NCBI GenBank assembly: GCA_002839155.1
Contig: PGXM01000012.1
Span: 1-64,000 of the forward strand
Reading direction: 5' to 3'
Length of the DNA stretch: 64,000 nt
Source: Tenericutes bacterium HGW-Tenericutes-1
GTDB lineage: Bacteria; Bacillota_I; Bacilli_A; Izemoplasmatales; Hujiaoplasmataceae
This document shows positions 26,656 through 34,503 of the stretch, one piece after another. The notes under the pieces were generated by a model. That model had not been told where the DNA came from and searched no databases. It saw nothing but the letters and a program-made list of their open reading frames with translations. The position numbers were made by a program, and so were the translations under genes. Each line of letters begins with the position of its first letter. The stretch's first letter is position 1.

Positions 26656-27756
26656 TTATAAAGGATGATATTCCATACCAAAGGCTTCTGCGACGCCTTG
26701 GCAAGTGACTTTACCGTCATAGGTATTTACACCAAATTTTAATGGTCTAGAAAGTTCAATGGCTTGTTCTAAACCAAATTTAGCAATGAGAAGGCCATAA
26801 CGAATGGTTGAGTTATTTAAAGCGATGGTTGATGTTCTTGGAACGGCACCAGGCATATTCGCTACGCAGTAATGTGTAATGCCATCGACAACAAATGTTG
26901 GGTTGTCATGGTACGTTGCTTTAGAAACTTCAGTGGATCCACCTTGGTCAATGGCGACGTCAACGATGACTGAACCAGGTCTCATATGTTTGTAATATTC
27001 ACGTTTAATCAGTTTCGGAGCTTTTGCGCCAGGAAGTAATACGCCACTGATAACTAAGTCAGCTCTGGTAATTGCTCTTTCTAAGTTTTCAGCGTTACTA
27101 TATAATGTCGTGACTTTATTGCCATAAATATCATCAATATAAGTCAATTTTTTCAGATTCACGTCAAGAATTGTTACATTTGCGTTGAGTCCAACAGCCA
27201 TTTTTAAGGCGTTTTCACCAACAACACCAGCACCGATAATCGTTACGTTCGCTCTTTCAACGCCAGGAACACCCGATAATAAAATTCCAGATCCGCCAAA
27301 TGGCTTTTCAAGATGTTTTGCTCCTTCGATGACGCCTAATCTGCCAGCAACTTCACTCATCGGTTTTAAACAAGGTAGTCCACCATCTTCAGTAACGATT
27401 GTTTCATACGCAACGGATTTCACTTTGCTTTCGATTAAAGCATTCGTTAATGTTTCATCAGCCGCTAAATGAAGATACGTATAAAGAATCAAGTTTTCAC
27501 GGAAATATTTATATTCCGGTTCGAGTGGTTCTTTTACTTTGACGATCATGTCTGATTGATTCCAAACATCTTTTGGATTGTCGATGATTAAAGCTCCGGC
27601 TTTAATATAATCGGCATCGAGAAAACCTGAAGATTCTCCTGCTTTTGTTTCAATTAACACTTTTTGACCCGCGTTGACATATTCTTTGACAGCACTTGGA
27701 GTCAATCCAACGCGACTTTCGTATTTCTTAATCTCTTTGACACATCCTATTACCAT
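26656..27756 (-). CDS. ald: Alanine dehydrogenase
   Basis: Reversible NAD-dependent oxidative deamination of L-alanine to pyruvate and ammonia. 366 residues. It has the amino-terminal catalytic segment (KEIKKYESRVGLTPSAV, with the arginine and lysine that bind pyruvate), AGESSGF, a Rossmann motif GAGVVGENA at about 175, and VDVAIDQGGSTE. RBS GAGGTGA precedes the ATG. Monocistronic. In a fermenter it could run in the alanine-forming direction to dispose of NADH; that is inference. Confidence 0.95.
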   Translation of the reverse strand: MVIGCVKEIKKYESRVGLTPSAVKEYVNAGQKVLIETKAGESSGFLDADYIKAGALIIDNPKDVWNQSDMIVKVKEPLEPEYKYFRENLILYTYLHLAADETLTNALIESKVKSVAYETIVTEDGGLPCLKPMSEVAGRLGVIEGAKHLEKPFGGSGILLSGVPGVERANVTIIGAGVVGENALKMAVGLNANVTILDVNLKKLTYIDDIYGNKVTTLYSNAENLERAITRADLVISGVLLPGAKAPKLIKREYYKHMRPGSVIVDVAIDQGGSTEVSKATYHDNPTFVVDGITHYCVANMPGAVPRTSTIALNNSTIRYGLLIAKFGLEQAIELSRPLKFGVNTYDGKVTCQGVAEAFGMEYHPL

Positions 27757-27780
27757 TATTTCACCTCTTATTTTACCTAT

Positions 27781-27809
27781 ATTTTATCAAAATGTTAGGG
27801 TTTTCACAA
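27781..27809 (-). promoter_or_regulatory. Promoter of ald
   Basis: Minus strand TTGTGA (27809-27804), 17 bp, TAAAAT (27786-27781) with TG one base upstream (extended -10). Gives a leader of about 20 bases. Confidence 0.7.
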
Positions 27810-27920
27810 GAAATATCGTATCTAATGATGAAAAATTTAAACGATTGTTATCATAAGTTGAAAAAATTAAATAGCGACCTAGATAATTCTAAAAATACAC
27901 CGAATAATATCCTTAATTTG

Positions 27921-28916
27921 TTAGTAAGTGTTTATGATTTTTCTATATCTTTGATTTCTATTAGTCGGTATATCGGGTATTGTCATTTCGATGAACCCAA
28001 GATCAAGAGCGGGATTAATATAATTCTTTTTTAGGGTCGCTAAGGACCTAAGATGAAGTAAGTCTAATAGTTCTTTTGCCATGTAGGCTTTATTGCCTTT
28101 CATAACATTTAACAATTTATCAACATAAATGGGTATATCAGTTATTATTGTTTTATTTGATTCAAGTACTCTATTGATAGTTTCTCTAATAGAATCGAGC
28201 ATAAACTCTATGAAGATATCGGAATTTCCAAGTTGATTACATTTAGCTATAGACTCGTAATACTTGTCTTGACGCTCCTTAATTATCGATTCAATTGGTA
28301 GGAACGCAAATATCTCCTCAGTCTTTGCTAGTATGCAAGTCTGAAAAAGTCTGCCTATTCTACCATTACCATCTGAAAAAGGATGAATAAATTCAAATTC
28401 ATAATGAAATACACATGACTTAATTAGAAAATTTTCACTAGCGTCATTTAAATATTCATATAAATTAGCAATCAGTTCAGGAACCAATTCTGCAGAAGGC
28501 GCGATAAATATGACGGTATCTCCATCGAAAACGCCTTCTTGTTTTATTCTAAAATTTCCCGCGTCTTCAATTAATCCATTCATCATGATTTGGTGGTATT
28601 TTAATAATTCTTTTATATCAAAAGGATTGATGTTTAGAATATTATCATAGCAATTGATAGCATTCTGAACTTCTATTATGTCCCTCATTGGACCTATAAC
28701 CGGTTTTCCATTTATTATATCTCTGACTTGGTCCTTGCTTAAAACGTTATTTTCTATTGCCAATGAGGAATAGATTGAATTGATTTTATTGGTTCTCCTA
28801 AGTAGTGGTTTATTATTTAGGTTCTGACTATTTGAGATATAACCAATGAGTTTCATGATATCTGATATATATTCTATCATTTTTGAATTGATTGTATATG
28901 GAGGCTTGTATGTCAT
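27921..28916 (-). CDS. Fic-domain protein (class II), probable AMP transferase
   Basis: 331 residues from ATG 28916. That start is preferred over the GTG at 28925, because GGGTG lies six bases upstream. The catalytic motif HPFSDGNGRIGR is at residues 178-189, with the histidine, Asn and both arginines intact. An N-terminal inhibitory helix SSLAIEN (about 50-56) fits the (S/T)xxxE(G/N) rule of class II Fic proteins, so activity is expected to be self-inhibited. The C-terminal 70 residues look like a winged-helix (LLDLLHLRSLATLKKNYINPA), often seen in Fic/DOC-related regulators. No separate antitoxin gene is adjacent. A+T-rich codon use. Confidence 0.88.
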   Translation of the reverse strand: MTYKPPYTINSKMIEYISDIMKLIGYISNSQNLNNKPLLRRTNKINSIYSSLAIENNVLSKDQVRDIINGKPVIGPMRDIIEVQNAINCYDNILNINPFDIKELLKYHQIMMNGLIEDAGNFRIKQEGVFDGDTVIFIAPSAELVPELIANLYEYLNDASENFLIKSCVFHYEFEFIHPFSDGNGRIGRLFQTCILAKTEEIFAFLPIESIIKERQDKYYESIAKCNQLGNSDIFIEFMLDSIRETINRVLESNKTIITDIPIYVDKLLNVMKGNKAYMAKELLDLLHLRSLATLKKNYINPALDLGFIEMTIPDIPTNRNQRYRKIINTY

Positions 28917-28941
28917 AATAATCACCCATTCCTTATAAACA

Positions 28942-28970
28942 ATTATACTTCAAATGTAATAATAATGCAA
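28942..28970 (-). promoter_or_regulatory. Promoter of the fic gene
   Basis: Minus strand TTGCAT (28970-28965), 17 bp, TATAAT (28947-28942). The -35 box directly abuts the tandem 12-bp repeats. Confidence 0.6.
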
Positions 28971-29018
28971 TTTCTTGTATGTTTTCTTATATGTTTTCTT
29001 GTATGCTTTCTTGTATAA
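28971..29018. repeat. Four tandem 12-bp repeats upstream of fic
   Basis: Unit TTTCTTGTATGT repeated four times without gaps: 28971-28982, 28983-28994 (TTTCTTATATGT), 28995-29006 (last base C) and 29007-29018 (ending AA). The array lies immediately upstream of the fic -35 box and reaches the T-tail of the preceding terminator. The spacing is just over one helical turn, so a multimeric regulator could bind one face; that is inference. Confidence 0.8.
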
Positions 29019-29047
29019 AAAGAAAAGAGAAGCAAATTCTGCTTCTC
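29016..29047 (-). terminator. Terminator of the alcohol dehydrogenase gene
   Basis: Stem GAGAAGCA/TGCTTCTC (8 bp, 29027-29047, five-base loop) followed on the minus strand by TTTTCTTTTT. Thirteen bases after the stop codon. Confidence 0.9.
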
Positions 29048-29059
29048 CTAATTGGTTCT

Positions 29060-30232
29060 TTAACAAGCTAATAAGTATATCTTTCTTGCATCTTCTCTTG
29101 ATAGTTTTTGGAAGTTGCCAAACGGGAATCCGCGGTTGATATCGAGTTTTTCTAATAACTTATCGATATCTTCTTTTTTAGCTCCAATTTCTTCAAAGGT
29201 CAAAGGCATTCCGATTTCATTAAAGAACGATTCAAGACGTGCAATCCCTTCTAAAGCAACGGCTTTAGGATTGTTTGGATTATCATCCACACCAAAGACT
29301 CGTATGGCTAATTGACGGTATCTCTCAATGTCGGAATCAACGGTATATTTCATATAAGCAGGGAACATGACAGCGAGTCCTGCTCCGTGCGTCACATCGT
29401 AAAGCGCTGATAGTTCATGTTCAAGTCCGTGCGTGCTCCAGTCTTCTTCTCTACCGACGCCTAAGAATCCATTATGTGCAATCGTTCCTGCCCAACAAAT
29501 CGTCGCTCTAGCATCATAATTTAATGGATCATGAACGACGACTCTTGCTGCATTGATAATCGATTTTAACGTCGCTTCACATAAATAATCTGTGAGTTCA
29601 ACACCCTCAGTATGTGTTAAGTATCTTTCAAAGATATGAGACATCATATCAACAACTCCGGCAGAAGTTTGATATGCAGGCAGTGTGAAGGTTAATTCAG
29701 GATTCATAATCGCAAATACAGGTCTTAGTAAATCACTCCCCATGCCGCGTTTTAACATTCCGTTTTCATTGGTGATTACGGTCGCTGTGGATGCTTCAGA
29801 ACCAGCGGCAGGAATTGTTAGAATAACACCAACGGGTAATGCTTTTTCTACTCGGGCTTTACGGTCATATAAGTCCCAGAAATCTCCGTTATATAAGACC
29901 CCCGCAGCGATAGCTTTCGCTGAATCAATCGCTGAACCGCCACCAACTGCTAAGATAAAATCGATGGCTTCTTTTTTTACAAGGTCAATTCCTTGATAAA
30001 CTAAACCGCTTCTAGGATTGGGTTGTACTCCACCTAATAAAATATAAGGGATATTTTCTTTTTTTAACGCAGCTTCAACTTTTCCAAGCAAACCGCTTCT
30101 GATAATTGATCCGCCACCATAATGAATTAAAACTTTGTTGGCTTTTGCTTTTTTAACAAGTTTACCAACTTCGTTTTCAGTATTTTTACCGAATACAAAT
30201 TGGGTCGGACTATAAAATCTAAAATTTTCCAT
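29060..30232 (-). CDS. Iron-containing alcohol dehydrogenase, YqhD/BdhA-like
   Basis: Reduces aldehydes to alcohols, in this subgroup usually with NADPH. 390 residues. It has the nucleotide-binding loop GGGSAIDSAK at about 97-106. Metal-site residues are the aspartate of GVVDMMSHIFE and the histidines in DMMSH, STHGLEHEL and VTHGAGLAV. RBS GGAGGTTTTGAG precedes the ATG. Monocistronic and convergent with nothing. It probably serves redox balancing or aldehyde detoxification; the exact substrate is open. Confidence 0.9.
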   Translation of the reverse strand: MENFRFYSPTQFVFGKNTENEVGKLVKKAKANKVLIHYGGGSIIRSGLLGKVEAALKKENIPYILLGGVQPNPRSGLVYQGIDLVKKEAIDFILAVGGGSAIDSAKAIAAGVLYNGDFWDLYDRKARVEKALPVGVILTIPAAGSEASTATVITNENGMLKRGMGSDLLRPVFAIMNPELTFTLPAYQTSAGVVDMMSHIFERYLTHTEGVELTDYLCEATLKSIINAARVVVHDPLNYDARATICWAGTIAHNGFLGVGREEDWSTHGLEHELSALYDVTHGAGLAVMFPAYMKYTVDSDIERYRQLAIRVFGVDDNPNNPKAVALEGIARLESFFNEIGMPLTFEEIGAKKEDIDKLLEKLDINRGFPFGNFQKLSREDARKIYLLAC

Positions 30233-30258
30233 CTCAAAACCTCCATGTGATTAAAAAT

Positions 30259-30287
30259 ATTATAACATAGGAAAGAATCATTCGCAA
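30259..30287 (-). promoter_or_regulatory. Promoter of the YqhD-like dehydrogenase gene
   Basis: Minus strand TTGCGA (30287-30282), 17 bp, TATAAT (30264-30259) with TG one base upstream. Divergent from the gdpD promoter. Confidence 0.7.
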
Positions 30288-30334
30288 AAAATCAAGCTGA
30301 ATCATAAATTGAGATGACTTGATACAGTAAATAG

Positions 30335-30343
30335 TGCTATAAT
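30335..30343 (+). promoter_or_regulatory. Extended -10 promoter of the glycerophosphodiesterase gene
   Basis: TGCTATAAT, extended -10 with a perfect hexamer at 30338-30343. No good -35 lies at 16-18 bp; TTGATA upstream is only 13 bp away. Confidence 0.55.
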
Positions 30344-30375
30344 AAAAGTAATGATTGCGTAGGAGATGATACTTT

Positions 30376-31113
30376 ATGAAAGATTTAAATTGGATTAAAA
30401 ATGGACTATTCACGCACCGAGGATTACATACCTTAGATAAATCCGTTCCAGAAAATACACTGACTGCTTTTAAAAATGCAATAGCGAAAAGCTATGGCAT
30501 TGAAATGGATGTCAATCAATTAAAAGATGGAACGATTGTTGTATTTCACGACAAGAACTTATTAAGATTATGTGGCGTTGATTTATATTTAAAAGATCTA
30601 AACTTTGAAGATTTAAAAGAATACCGGATTTTAAATACAGAAGAAAAAATATACAAACTTGAAGACATTCTAAAGATTATTGATGGAAAAGTTCCTTTAT
30701 TAATTGAATTAAAACCGTTTGGGGAGAAGGAAAGATTTTGTTCCAAATTCATGGAAGTCATGGATACCTATCACGGACAATGGGCAATGCATTCATTTCA
30801 TCCAGCGTTTGTGGCGTGGTTTAAAAAGAATCGTCCCGAAGTTATTCGCGGCCAAATCAGTGAATATTTTGAAGATGATCCGAAGATGAATAAAATCAAT
30901 AAATTCTTAATGAAACATTTATGGATCAATTTAGTATCAAAGCCTGATTTCATTAATTATGGCATCCATAACATGCCTAACATTTATCTGAACCGGGCTC
31001 AAAAACATGGAACTCTAGTCATCGGTTATGCGGCGAGATCTCAAGAAGAGTTTGATAAGGTGAGAAAGTATTATTCTAATCCTGTCTTTGAATTCTTCGA
31101 ACCAAAATTATAA
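30376..31113 (+). CDS. Glycerophosphodiester phosphodiesterase family protein
   Basis: Hydrolyses glycerophosphodiesters to glycerol-3-phosphate and an alcohol. 245 residues, a TIM barrel with catalytic and metal residues H14-R15 (THRGLH), E26 (PENTL), E43 and D45 (EMDVNQ) and H58 (FHDKNL), then ELKPFG. No signal peptide, so it is a cytoplasmic form. GGAGATGAT precedes the ATG. Single gene with its own terminator. Confidence 0.9.
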   Translation: MKDLNWIKNGLFTHRGLHTLDKSVPENTLTAFKNAIAKSYGIEMDVNQLKDGTIVVFHDKNLLRLCGVDLYLKDLNFEDLKEYRILNTEEKIYKLEDILKIIDGKVPLLIELKPFGEKERFCSKFMEVMDTYHGQWAMHSFHPAFVAWFKKNRPEVIRGQISEYFEDDPKMNKINKFLMKHLWINLVSKPDFINYGIHNMPNIYLNRAQKHGTLVIGYAARSQEEFDKVRKYYSNPVFEFFEPKL

Positions 31114-31118
31114 AGAAA

Positions 31119-31158
31119 ATGGCGTATCTCAAACACTGAGATGCGCCATTCTTATTTA
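31119..31158. terminator. Bidirectional terminator after gdpD-like gene
   Basis: Thirteen-pair stem ATGGCGTATCTCA/TGAGATGCGCCAT (31119-31149, one T-G pair, five-base loop). It is followed by TCTTATTTAT on the plus strand and TTTTCTTTAT on the minus strand. Shared by the two convergent genes. Confidence 0.8.
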
Positions 31159-31173
31159 TATAAATTAATTCAA

Positions 31174-32976
31174 TTAATCCATGTCAACGTCAAAGGATTC
31201 TAAGACCGATTCTTTTTGAATAATCTTTGCGTCTCCGTGTTTGACTAAGAACATTGTAATGAATGCAGCACCAACGAATAAAGCGGCGTATGGGAACAAG
31301 ATCTTTCTTCCGAGAGCGTCCATCAAAATACCGGATAAAATCGGTGTTAAGATTTGAGCTGCCATTGAGAAAGTGTAATAATAACCAGTATATTTACCTA
31401 CATTGGATCCCTTAGAAAGTTCCACAACCATTGGATAAGAGTTAACGTTAATCGTTGCCCAACCAATGCCCGTTAATGCGAAGATAATATACATAAAGAA
31501 ACTTGTGCTTTCGGTAATGAAGAAAACCGAACCGAAACAAAGTGTTAATAATGTAATACCAATTAATATCGTTTTTCTACGTCCAATTTTAGTCGCAAGG
31601 ATTCCGATAGGAATGAATGCGATTAACGCTGCGCCTTGAGCAATCAGTAATGGCATAGAGAATCCCATACCTAATACTTTAGGAGCGTAATCGGATAATT
31701 TGGTTGTAACGGCGTTATAACCAATAAACCATAAGAAAACGGAGATTAAAATTAAGAATAAAGAGCGACGTTTTTCTTTTGATAATTCTTCTACGGATTC
31801 ATTCTTTTCTTTTGCTTCATCTTCTTCAGTTAATCCGTATTTAATATCTTCAGCGACTTTTTCTTCGACGAGTTTTGGCTCTTTAACTTTCCACAAGAAG
31901 ATGGCTAATAAGATTAACATTAAGATTCCAACAGAAACAAATGCAGGAGTATAATCGACATACGATTTTTTATCTAACGCAAAAACCGTTAATAATAAAA
32001 TCGATAAGATTCCACCAAACGTTCCCATTAAGTTAATAATCGCATTGGCTTTACTTCTTAACGGTTTAATAATAACATCTGGCATTAACGCAACCGCTGG
32101 TGAACGGAAAGTTGCCATGGAAACTAAAGCGATAAATAAAACAATAACAAAGACGATAAAGACACCGGGTTGACTCATTGTTTTACTCCATGCGGCTTGT
32201 GATAATGAGGCGTCATAAATACCGTCATAGATTTCATCAGCCCAGTATGAATACTCTGCTTGAGAAAGTCCACCGTCAGTTTTTGCGTTTGCGATAGCGA
32301 GTTCCATATTTAAATAGACGTTTTTATACCAACGATCATATTTTGCTTGAGAAATGGATTCATTGGCTAAATCGAGATTCATTTTTTCTAATAAAACCTC
32401 GGTATTAAAAGCTTCCCATTTATCAATGGCTAAAGCAAATTCTTCTTTCCAAGCTAAATAGTCGTCATGGGCGACTTTAATAGCGTCCCAATATTCATCA
32501 AAGGTATATTCGCCATCTTCATATAATACTTCAATAGCGGCGTATTCTTCATTGAGTTCTGCTTTTCTTGTGGTGATACTACCTTTAAAGACACCACCTA
32601 GCATGATATCTTTTTCAACGAGATAGTCTTCGTATTTTTCAACGATTTGAGTTTCACTTTCAATCATCGTTGTTTGTAAATTGTCAGTGAAAGATAAGCC
32701 AACAAAGGCAAAAGCAGCGACAATCGTACCAACGATAATATATGGTGTTCTTCTTCCACGTTTGGAATTTGTTTTGTCTGATAATCCTCCAAAGAGTGGT
32801 AATAAGAATAAAGCTAAAACATTGTCAAAAGCCATGACAACTCCCGACCAAGTTTGGTTTAAACCAAATTTGTCGATTAGGATTTTGGTGATTACAGAAT
32901 CATACGTTTGCCAGAATAGTGAAATCAAAAAAAAGGCTAAACCGACATAAAAGACTTTCTTAGTATCTAACTTCAT
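31174..32976 (-). CDS. SLC45/GPH-type MFS sugar transporter with large soluble insert
   Basis: 600 residues. The N-terminal core has FWQTYDSVITKILIDKFGL and the loop GGLSDKTNSKRGRRTPYI, typical of SLC45/GPH sugar:cation symporters. After the third membrane segment come about 170 polar, acidic residues (about 93-270), rich in tryptophan and tyrosine, with repeated SQAxYxxW-like units. Nine further hydrophobic helices then follow. Probable sugar or glycoside uptake; the substrate is unknown and no glycosidase is nearby. An operator-like palindrome sits in its leader. Confidence 0.8.
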   Translation of the reverse strand: MKLDTKKVFYVGLAFFLISLFWQTYDSVITKILIDKFGLNQTWSGVVMAFDNVLALFLLPLFGGLSDKTNSKRGRRTPYIIVGTIVAAFAFVGLSFTDNLQTTMIESETQIVEKYEDYLVEKDIMLGGVFKGSITTRKAELNEEYAAIEVLYEDGEYTFDEYWDAIKVAHDDYLAWKEEFALAIDKWEAFNTEVLLEKMNLDLANESISQAKYDRWYKNVYLNMELAIANAKTDGGLSQAEYSYWADEIYDGIYDASLSQAAWSKTMSQPGVFIVFVIVLFIALVSMATFRSPAVALMPDVIIKPLRSKANAIINLMGTFGGILSILLLTVFALDKKSYVDYTPAFVSVGILMLILLAIFLWKVKEPKLVEEKVAEDIKYGLTEEDEAKEKNESVEELSKEKRRSLFLILISVFLWFIGYNAVTTKLSDYAPKVLGMGFSMPLLIAQGAALIAFIPIGILATKIGRRKTILIGITLLTLCFGSVFFITESTSFFMYIIFALTGIGWATINVNSYPMVVELSKGSNVGKYTGYYYTFSMAAQILTPILSGILMDALGRKILFPYAALFVGAAFITMFLVKHGDAKIIQKESVLESFDVDMD

Positions 32977-33008
32977 AAAAAGTTCTCCTCATCACATATT
33001 AAGTTTCT

Positions 33009-33066
33009 TGCGGTATAACCGCAGCGTTAAGTATATTATATCACGGCTCATTCAATAAATAGAGCC
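33009..33066 (-). promoter_or_regulatory. Promoter with palindromic operator for the SLC45-type transporter
   Basis: Minus strand TGATATAAT (33043-33035), an extended -10. Downstream over the expected start region is a perfect palindrome TGCGGT-TAT-ACCGCA (33009-33023). Around the -35 position lies a second inverted repeat, GGCTC-N12-GAGCC (33045-33066). This arrangement suggests repression by a DNA-binding regulator; none is encoded next to it. Confidence 0.65.
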
Positions 33067-33096
33067 AAAAAAAGAAAAAACACCCGAAGGTGTTTA
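33067..33096 (-). terminator. Terminator of the PH-like membrane protein gene
   Basis: Stem AACACC/GGTGTT (33079-33094) with a UUCG loop on the minus strand, followed by TTTTCTTTTTTT. The stem overlaps the stop codon at 33096-33094. Confidence 0.88.
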
Positions 33097-33633
33097 TTCG
33101 ACATGGATTTTTCCGGCAATGTATTTTATAGCTTCTTCATTGCGTTTGGTAGGGAAGAATAGTAACGTCGTCTTTTCTTCCATTCCCGATTTTATTTTTA
33201 AAGTGAGTAAACTTCTTGTTTTAAATAACATGAACAATCCAATTAAAAAGAAGAAAGCTCCGGCACCGTAGATGTAAAGCGTATAAAACGCAGCGATGGG
33301 AACATAAGCAACTAATAAGCCACAATAATTACCATATATTAGTGCACCAAAGATTAAAACGATTAAGAATCCGATAAAACGTTTGAATCCCGTTCCTCTA
33401 GGATACTCTAAATAATATTCAAACCGATGAATCGAACGAATATCGATTTCATTCATCATTCTTCGTTTTACTTTTTTGCCCTTTTCAACTTCAAGACCAT
33501 ACGTATAAATAATCAAGCGTTTGTTCGTTAACATCATCGAACAAATCTTTCCTTTTGCCTTCATATCTTTAAAGTTTTTTTGAATTGATTCATTCTTTTG
33601 AAGAATGACATTGCCTTGAATATTCGTTTTCAT
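33094..33633 (-). CDS. Membrane protein with PH-like domain, function unknown
   Basis: 179 residues. The N-terminal part (about 8-75) has alternating strands with MMLTNKRLIIYTYG and IDIRSIHRFEYYLEY, the pattern of bacterial PH-like (YdbS/YvbH-type) domains. Two hydrophobic hairpins follow (about 84-105 and 108-135), then a short basic tail with FFPTKRNEEAIKYI. Membrane-associated; no catalytic residues are visible. AGGAG precedes the ATG. Monocistronic. Confidence 0.7.
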   Translation of the reverse strand: MKTNIQGNVILQKNESIQKNFKDMKAKGKICSMMLTNKRLIIYTYGLEVEKGKKVKRRMMNEIDIRSIHRFEYYLEYPRGTGFKRFIGFLIVLIFGALIYGNYCGLLVAYVPIAAFYTLYIYGAGAFFFLIGLFMLFKTRSLLTLKIKSGMEEKTTLLFFPTKRNEEAIKYIAGKIHVE

Positions 33634-33668
33634 CGGATCAACTCCTAAAATGCAATTCTTTATACTGT

Positions 33669-33697
33669 ATTTTAAACTATTTTATAGCATTTATCAA
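33669..33697 (-). promoter_or_regulatory. Promoter of the PH-like protein gene
   Basis: Minus strand TTGATA (33697-33692), 17 bp, TAAAAT (33674-33669). It lies between the ABC permease stop and the PH-like gene. Confidence 0.55.
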
Positions 33698-33732
33698 CAA
33701 CTTGACAAATAAACCTTGTTTTAGGCGTCAAA

Positions 33733-34494
33733 TTACTCTTTACTATAAAGTTTCTTGGATGTAATCGCCGATTTAGTGTATGAAAAACGACGAATGAATT
33801 GTTCTAAGATGACAACGATGATAATGAGTAATAACGTCCAAGCAAAAACAGAAGCGTAATCTAAATTGACTTTGGCTAAATAAAGTGAATTACCGATTGA
33901 ATTTCTTGTTTGTGATAAATATTCCGCCATCACTAATACTTTAATGCCTAATCCTGCGGATTGTAATAACACGGTTTTAATTTGTGGGCCGATCAAGGGT
34001 AAGTAACAATATCTAACGCCATCCAATAAAGAATCGTCTTCTAGTTTAAATACATCGATAAGTTCTTGTTCAAGATTTTCGATGCCATCTGAGATGGCTT
34101 GGAAAATTAGAGGAAATATCATTAAGAATGTAATGAGATAAGGCGTTATTGTAAAACCAAAGACAATCAGTAAAATCACAACAATTGAAATAACGGGGAT
34201 GGTTCTTAAGAAGGTGACGATGGGTCTTAATACATATCTGATGCTTGTATTAAGTCCAGAAAACACGCCTAGAGTGACACCTAATAAAGTGGCGAAGAAT
34301 AAGGCAACTAATAGTCTAAAAAGGGTTAAGAAAATCGCTTCTAAATGTTTTCCTTCAGTCATTATGCTAAAAAACGCCTTCAGTGTTGATAATGGTGAAG
34401 GCATAACAATCTCATTTGAAATGAGACTAGATGCAATAATCCAAATGATAAAAAGAATAAAGACGCTTCCTAAAGACCATAAGTTTTTCTTCAT
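33733..34494 (-). CDS. ABC transporter permease (SsuC/TauC/nitrate-type)
   Basis: 253 residues with about six hydrophobic helices and the cytoplasmic EAA-like loop (ELIDVFKLEDDSLLDGVRY followed by PLIGPQIK), typical of the BPD_transp_1 permeases of nitrate, sulfonate, taurine and thiamine-precursor importers. The neighbour encodes the binding protein, but no ATPase gene lies in the window next to it, so an unlinked or shared ATPase is needed. Nine bases after the binding-protein gene. Confidence 0.85.
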   Translation of the reverse strand: MKKNLWSLGSVFILFIIWIIASSLISNEIVMPSPLSTLKAFFSIMTEGKHLEAIFLTLFRLLVALFFATLLGVTLGVFSGLNTSIRYVLRPIVTFLRTIPVISIVVILLIVFGFTITPYLITFLMIFPLIFQAISDGIENLEQELIDVFKLEDDSLLDGVRYCYLPLIGPQIKTVLLQSAGLGIKVLVMAEYLSQTRNSIGNSLYLAKVNLDYASVFAWTLLLIIIVVILEQFIRRFSYTKSAITSKKLYSKE

Positions 34495-34503
34495 CTGAAC
34501 TCC

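Noticed and set aside
27792-28034. Plus-strand reading frame of 80 codons overlapping the fic 3' end and the ald promoter
   Set aside because: No Shine-Dalgarno, no family resemblance, and more than a hundred bases lie antisense to fic; most likely chance in A+T-rich DNA.
28971-29018. CRISPR array
   Set aside because: The four 12-bp units are contiguous with no spacers and no cas genes are near.
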